Below, piece by piece: positions 60,355 through 64,000 of a stretch of DNA of 64,000 nucleotides (its first letter is position 1; every line of letters starts with the position of its first letter). The translations under genes and the position numbers were made by a program. The notes under the pieces were generated by a model, which saw only the letters and a program-made list of their open reading frames with translations, did no database searches and was not told the origin of the DNA. The stretch is from Nitrospira sp. (GTDB taxonomy: Bacteria; Nitrospirota; Nitrospiria; Nitrospirales; Nitrospiraceae): contig CP126122.1 of NCBI GenBank assembly GCA_030123565.1, positions 1,065,001 through 1,129,000 on the forward strand, read 5' to 3'.

Positions 60355-61527
60355 TCACTCGCCCGATCCGATATGTTCTTTCAGCAGCACATTCTTCAGA
60401 TCGAAGACGCCTTCCACCACCACCGGGTCTCCTTCCTTCACCCCGTTCTTGATTTCGACTAAACCGCCTCCCTCCCTGCCGCTCTCGACCGGCTGGAAGA
60501 AATACCCGGTTTCGCGCTGAAGGAAGAGCCCGCGGACCTTGTCCACCGTGGTGAGAGCAGACAGCGGGACCGTGACGGCCGGTGGACCGGCCCATGTGAG
60601 CGCCACCTCCACATATTCCCGCGGTTTGAGATGTCCGTGGAGATTCGCCACCTCGAAGCGCACCCTGATCGTGCGCGTGGCCTCGTCCGCCACCGGCGCA
60701 ATGTAGGTGAGCGGCGCCGTGATCGGGTCGCCGCCCTTGGGCGTGATCGTGCCGGCATCTCCTTCCTTGAACCTTCGCGCCTGCTCGATGGGCAGGTTGG
60801 CGAAGACCCACACGCGGCCTGTATCGACGACTTCGAAGAGTTCGTCGCCTGGCTTCACGCCCTGTCCACGCACCGCGTTCTGCATCACGACGGTTCCGGA
60901 GATCGGGGCTGTCAGGGTATAGCGATGGGCCTGCTCGTGGCGCCCCTGTTCGAGTTCCAGCAGTTCGGTCGTCGAGAGCCCCATGTTCAGGAGTTTCTCG
61001 CGGATGTGTTGGTAGCGCGCCTGTGTTTCGAGGTAGCGGCCTTTGTCTTCGATCAGCTTGCGTTCCGTGACGATGTCGTCCGCGCGAAGTTTTTCCGTCC
61101 GGCGGAAACTGTTTTCCGCCACATCGGCCTGCGCCTTGCCGACGAGATATTCTTCGATCAACTGATCGAGCTGCAGGCTGCCGATGGCGACGAGCGGTTG
61201 CCCTTTCTTGACCCGATCCCCCAGCTGCACATGGATCTGTTCGACCTGTCCCTCGATGCGCGAGGTGATCTTGGCGACCTGCTTGAGGTCGAGCGCGACC
61301 TCGCCGGGAGCCGTGACCGTTTCCGGAACCGCGCGCAGGGAAGCAGGTTGGACGCGCACCCGGTCCCGGACGGCCGGGGGCGGCTGGATCGAATGGGGAT
61401 CGGGTGTGTGCGCGGTCGTCTCCGCAGTGGAGCGAGGTTTGGGCGGATCCGTCCCTTGCTGGTTGCAGCTCAGGAGCAGCCATATGGCAGCCGCGGCCAT
61501 TCCTGCCGTGGTGAGTCGTCCGCTCAT
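60355..61527 (-). CDS. RND periplasmic adaptor (CzcB/CusB-like lipoprotein)
   Basis: The 390-residue membrane-fusion protein starts with a lipobox-containing signal (IWLLLSCNQ). It has the barrel-sandwich, coiled-coil and beta-barrel parts expected: KITSRIEGQVEQIHVQLGDR, the coiled-coil helices around YLVGKAQADVAENSF, and YTLTAPISGTVVMQNAVRG. The C-terminal GDPVVVEGVFDLKNVLL closes the barrel. ATG 61527 is chosen because the signal peptide begins there. It lies 7 bp before the pump gene and couples it to the outer-membrane channel. Confidence 0.93.
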   Translation of the reverse strand: MSGRLTTAGMAAAAIWLLLSCNQQGTDPPKPRSTAETTAHTPDPHSIQPPPAVRDRVRVQPASLRAVPETVTAPGEVALDLKQVAKITSRIEGQVEQIHVQLGDRVKKGQPLVAIGSLQLDQLIEEYLVGKAQADVAENSFRRTEKLRADDIVTERKLIEDKGRYLETQARYQHIREKLLNMGLSTTELLELEQGRHEQAHRYTLTAPISGTVVMQNAVRGQGVKPGDELFEVVDTGRVWVFANLPIEQARRFKEGDAGTITPKGGDPITAPLTYIAPVADEATRTIRVRFEVANLHGHLKPREYVEVALTWAGPPAVTVPLSALTTVDKVRGLFLQRETGYFFQPVESGREGGGLVEIKNGVKEGDPVVVEGVFDLKNVLLKEHIGSGE

Positions 61528-61573
61528 CGGCACCGTCCTGTCTTTCGACCGGCCTTCGGTTGCAACCGCTGTG

Positions 61574-62833
61574 TCACAGCGATCCCCCGAGCGATCGCTC
61601 CAATCGGGCCAGCGCGATGGACAGATCGGCGCGCACCTGGGCATATTCCAACAGGGTCTGCCGGTAAACGCGCTGCGCATCCAGCACATCCAACAGACTC
61701 GCCGCGCCGTGCCGAAAGCTGGTGCGCGCCAGGGTCAAGGTCTGTTCAGCCTGTTTCAACAGCCCCGTCTCGAAAACCCGGAGTTGGTCCTGCGCCGTGC
61801 GGACTTCCTGCGCATGTTGGATCAGCGCCTGTTCCAATTCATTCTGAACGCGCAGGCGCTCGGCATCGGCGCGATGTTTGGCGCCCAGCGCCGTCTGGAT
61901 TTCTCCCTGCCGGCGATACCAGAGGGGCAGCGGCACCGAGAGTCCGGCGGTCAGAGATTCATCACCGGCCTCTCGATGGTAACTGCCCACCACCGTGACA
62001 TTCGGAATGCGCGATTCCCGTTCGAGGCGCAGGGTATGGTGCGCCTGCTCCGCCAGCTTGGTCAGGCGTCGCAGGGTGGGATGTTGTTCAATGGCTTGGG
62101 TCGCCAGGGCTTCCGGATCGACAGGTTGCGGCGGAACTTGGAATTCACCCTGGATGGAGAATTGCTTGCCGAGCGATCCGGCGGTAAGGGTATTCAATCG
62201 GGCCTTGGCGACCAGTAAGGCGTTCTGCGCGCGGGCGACTTCCTTCTGGGCCTTCTGCACCTCGACGCCCGCTTTCAAACTGTCGAACGACGTGGCTTCG
62301 CCTGCCGCCACCCGCGCCTTCACGGTCCGTAGGACTTCCTCCACGGTGGTGACGTTCTGGGCGGCGAGTTCTGCATCCCGCTGGGCGAACAGCAACGAAT
62401 AGAATGCCACCTTGACGTCGGCCGACAACGACAGACGGGTCTCTTCCAGCGCCGCGCTCGCTCCCGCCGCTCCCGCATCAGCGGCCTCCTGCCGGGCCTG
62501 CCGCTTTCCAAGCCATTCGAACGGTTGCTCAATGATGACGGTCCGCTCGGTGACCCGCACGCCGGTGCTCGGGTCGCGAATGGCTCCCCGGCCGGCGCTG
62601 CCGGAGACCGAGGGGTTCGGATAGGCGCCCGCTGCGATCTGTTGACCGTGGCTTTGTTTCACCAGCCCCTCGGCTCCCGCCAGGGTCGGGTTGTGTTGCA
62701 TCGCAAGCGCGAGAATTTCCGGCAACGAGTAGGCGGCGGAGCGCGGCTCATCGGCCCATGCCACGGTAGCGCCTTGGTCATGGCCGACGGCAAGGCCCGC
62801 CATCAGAACAACGATGAACATGCGAGAAATCAT
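61574..62833 (-). CDS. Outer-membrane efflux channel (TolC/CzcC-like)
   Basis: The 419-residue protein has a signal peptide (FIVVLMAGLAVG...TVAWA) and the TolC family pattern: YSLPEILALAMQHNPTLAGAE near the N-terminus and the matching second repeat. The helical-barrel features include EEVLRTVKARVAAGEATSFD and LARTSFRHGAASLLDVLDAQR, both TolC hallmarks. The C-terminus VRADLSIALARLERSLGGSL is typical of CzcC. It is the first channel gene of the tripartite efflux operon, followed by the adaptor and pump. Confidence 0.93.
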   Translation of the reverse strand: MISRMFIVVLMAGLAVGHDQGATVAWADEPRSAAYSLPEILALAMQHNPTLAGAEGLVKQSHGQQIAAGAYPNPSVSGSAGRGAIRDPSTGVRVTERTVIIEQPFEWLGKRQARQEAADAGAAGASAALEETRLSLSADVKVAFYSLLFAQRDAELAAQNVTTVEEVLRTVKARVAAGEATSFDSLKAGVEVQKAQKEVARAQNALLVAKARLNTLTAGSLGKQFSIQGEFQVPPQPVDPEALATQAIEQHPTLRRLTKLAEQAHHTLRLERESRIPNVTVVGSYHREAGDESLTAGLSVPLPLWYRRQGEIQTALGAKHRADAERLRVQNELEQALIQHAQEVRTAQDQLRVFETGLLKQAEQTLTLARTSFRHGAASLLDVLDAQRVYRQTLLEYAQVRADLSIALARLERSLGGSL

Positions 62834-62937
62834 GGGGAGTCTCCTCCGTTTCGCAAGCGCCTCGGCGCCACGCGGGACGCGCGCCTCTGCGTCGAAGTTC
62901 CTGCGATCACGTTGTGATGTGGGAGAGAAAACGGTTG

Positions 62938-63423
62938 CTAACCGAGGAACGTAGAGGGCGGTGCACGCGCCGGGATTTCGCGCAGGAGGAATGTGGAAGA
63001 AAACGCGGATGCGCCGTCCTGTTCCGGTTGATCCCGGCGTTCAAGGACGGGCATGACGGTCGGGGCCACGGACAGGATGTATGTCGGAAATGGCTTGAGG
63101 AGCTTGCGGCCGGTCAAATCACTCAGCAGTGAAAATGCCAATTCGGGATGCCCTTCCCAGGCATGGGAGATTTCTGCAACCAGGGGGAGGGCGGAGCCTG
63201 CGGTAGTTGGGGTATCGGCGCCATGTTCATGGGGGGCGAACTCACCGTCGAGATCTCCTGAAAAGACCGTGTGGAAAGTCCCGCCGTGGATGTGACCGAC
63301 TTCTCCATGGTGCTGTTCCGTTTCCGGGTGCACATGGAACAGAGGCACTGCGAGCAGCCAGGCAATGACCCAGACATACAGCATGCTCTGCGGCCGAAAT
63401 GCCCGGTATCGACTGCGCTCCAT
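62938..63423 (-). CDS. His-rich periplasmic protein leading the efflux operon
   Basis: The 161-residue protein begins with a basic segment and one membrane helix or signal (MLYVWVIAWLLAVPLFHV). It then has a His-rich stretch (HPETEQHHGEVGHIHGGTFH and FAPHEHGADT), which should bind Zn, Ni, Co or Cu. ATG 63423 is chosen since the membrane helix follows; a longer frame to 63474 adds little. No known family is matched with confidence. It lies 104 bp before the channel gene on the same strand and may act as metal sensor or chaperone for the efflux system. Confidence 0.75.
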   Translation of the reverse strand: MERSRYRAFRPQSMLYVWVIAWLLAVPLFHVHPETEQHHGEVGHIHGGTFHTVFSGDLDGEFAPHEHGADTPTTAGSALPLVAEISHAWEGHPELAFSLLSDLTGRKLLKPFPTYILSVAPTVMPVLERRDQPEQDGASAFSSTFLLREIPARAPPSTFLG

Positions 63424-63569
63424 GCGGGAAGATCCTTTCGAGGAGACGCTACCACAGGGAGTTGAACACATCAAGCAGCCGCCTTGTTACCGCAAACCAT
63501 CCGTTTGTGTTTTGGGGTTGAGGTGCTTCGCGACGCACGGGTGATAAGGATGAAGCAGCGAAAGCGGTG

Positions 63570-63620
63570 TGGTGCGCCCGACAGGACTTGAACCTGTAAC
63601 CCCCAGATCCGTAGTCTGGG
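63570..63620 (-). pseudogene. 3' fragment of tRNA-Arg (ACG), likely attachment site
   Basis: This is the 3' part of a tRNA on the minus strand: anticodon arm CCAGA/TCTGG with loop CTACGGA (anticodon ACG), a T arm (CAGGTTCAAGTCCTG), the 3' acceptor strand CGGGCGC, discriminator A and CCA. The D arm and the 5' acceptor strand (expected GCGCCCG) are missing. This is what is left when an element integrates at the 3' end of a tRNA gene. Confidence 0.8.
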
Positions 63621-64000
63621 ATCACTGCCTGAAATATCAATGAGTTGCGGAACTCGCTGTGCAATTTTAGTGACTGCAAACGGGCATGCCCTATCTCGTG
63701 CCCCCTACAGTGCGAGATCCGCGACGCCTCTGCGCCAGCCATCGTGGCTGGAGATGATGATAGAAATGCGTGGAAATACCTGCCGCATTCTTTTCTCCCC
63801 GCGATCTGTCCTCTATAACGCTGTCGATTCTGCGCGAGTATGATTCGGTTCCCGCAGGGCTGAGACAATCGGTCTTACAGAAATGTCCCTCCTGAAATAT
63901 TTTTTTGCCACCCGCTGGTTTAGCGTCTCGGGCTGAGTAAAAATGTGATCGGATTGTGACCTTGGATGTCACGCGGCCATGGTAGCCTCACGCAAGCCAT
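63621..64000. other. AT-richer DNA without a recognisable gene (probable island start)
   Basis: About 380 bp past the tRNA-Arg fragment holds no credible coding sequence on either strand. It contains runs such as TATTTTTTTGCC and AATTTTAGTGACTGC and is clearly less GC-rich than the rest of the window. Given the fragment's orientation, integrated DNA would lie on this side and continue past the window end. Confidence 0.5.

Noticed and set aside
63540..63660. Intact tRNA-Arg gene
   Set aside because: The D arm and 5' acceptor strand are missing; only the 3' part is present.
63449..63868. 139-aa minus-strand ORF over the tRNA fragment
   Set aside because: It runs through the tRNA sequence and has no coding character.

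Overview
The window is high-GC bacterial DNA (about 60% or more by eye, with two clear dips) and looks like a chromosome segment of Nitrospirota, most probably a Nitrospira-type organism. This is inferred from gene content and protein style, including secreted IPT and Ycf48-type proteins, a CzcCBA-type RND system and the small 39-residue basic protein. It does not come from a database match. Nearly all of the sequence is coding, with short spacers and many 4-base start/stop overlaps.

Left part (1-25,500), housekeeping. On the plus strand are the 3' end of alaS, ruvX, mltG, deoC, a phosphopentomutase, a RidA relative, and a secreted IPT-domain/Ycf48-like pair. On the minus strand is a long series running valS, nadC, birA, coaX, grpE, dnaK, dnaJ, rsmE. 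A strong inverted repeat lies between dnaK and dnaJ. Next come a 39-residue basic protein, a receiver-domain protein, a HAD hydrolase, a class III-type sirtuin, a ketopantoate-reductase-like protein with an extra C-terminal domain, a MATE transporter, a two-nuclease-domain TM0106-type protein, a 44-residue membrane protein and tRNA-Ser(CGA).

Middle (25,700-37,600), natural product locus 1. A single 3126-residue NRPS has the order FAAL-ACP-C-A-PCP-C-A-PCP-TE. It is followed by a PvdE/SyrD-type ABC exporter and an Sfp-type phosphopantetheinyl transferase. The layout predicts an N-acylated dipeptide. The second adenylation domain carries a glycine-like pocket (DILQLGVIWK read by eye). The terminal thioesterase has Cys in place of the usual Ser.

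Middle-right (38,100-48,700), natural product locus 2. After tadA and an ECF sigma/anti-sigma pair comes a minus-strand operon of ten genes. In transcription order these are a UDP-glycosyltransferase-like protein, a methyltransferase, a PqqD-like protein, two radical SAM proteins, an 81-residue Cys-rich peptide with a YxxP leader, an HPr-kinase-like protein, a third radical SAM protein, a nucleotidyltransferase-fold protein and an S26 signal-peptidase-like protein. It reads as a RiPP pathway that lacks the enzymes of known lasso, lanthipeptide or azole systems. It is the best candidate in the window for an undescribed system. Two 126-bp repeat copies sit at its upstream end.

Right part (48,700-64,000). 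This holds two TPR proteins, several hypotheticals, a thioredoxin-like protein, a possible toxin-antitoxin-like nucleotidyltransferase pair, a cupredoxin lipoprotein, a tandem SagB-type oxidoreductase with inverted G-rich/C-rich tracts in its linker, and two single-domain response regulators. A heavy-metal RND efflux operon with a His-rich leading gene follows. The window ends with a 51-nt 3' fragment of tRNA-Arg(ACG) followed by AT-richer DNA without genes, as expected for the edge of an integrated element that continues to the right.
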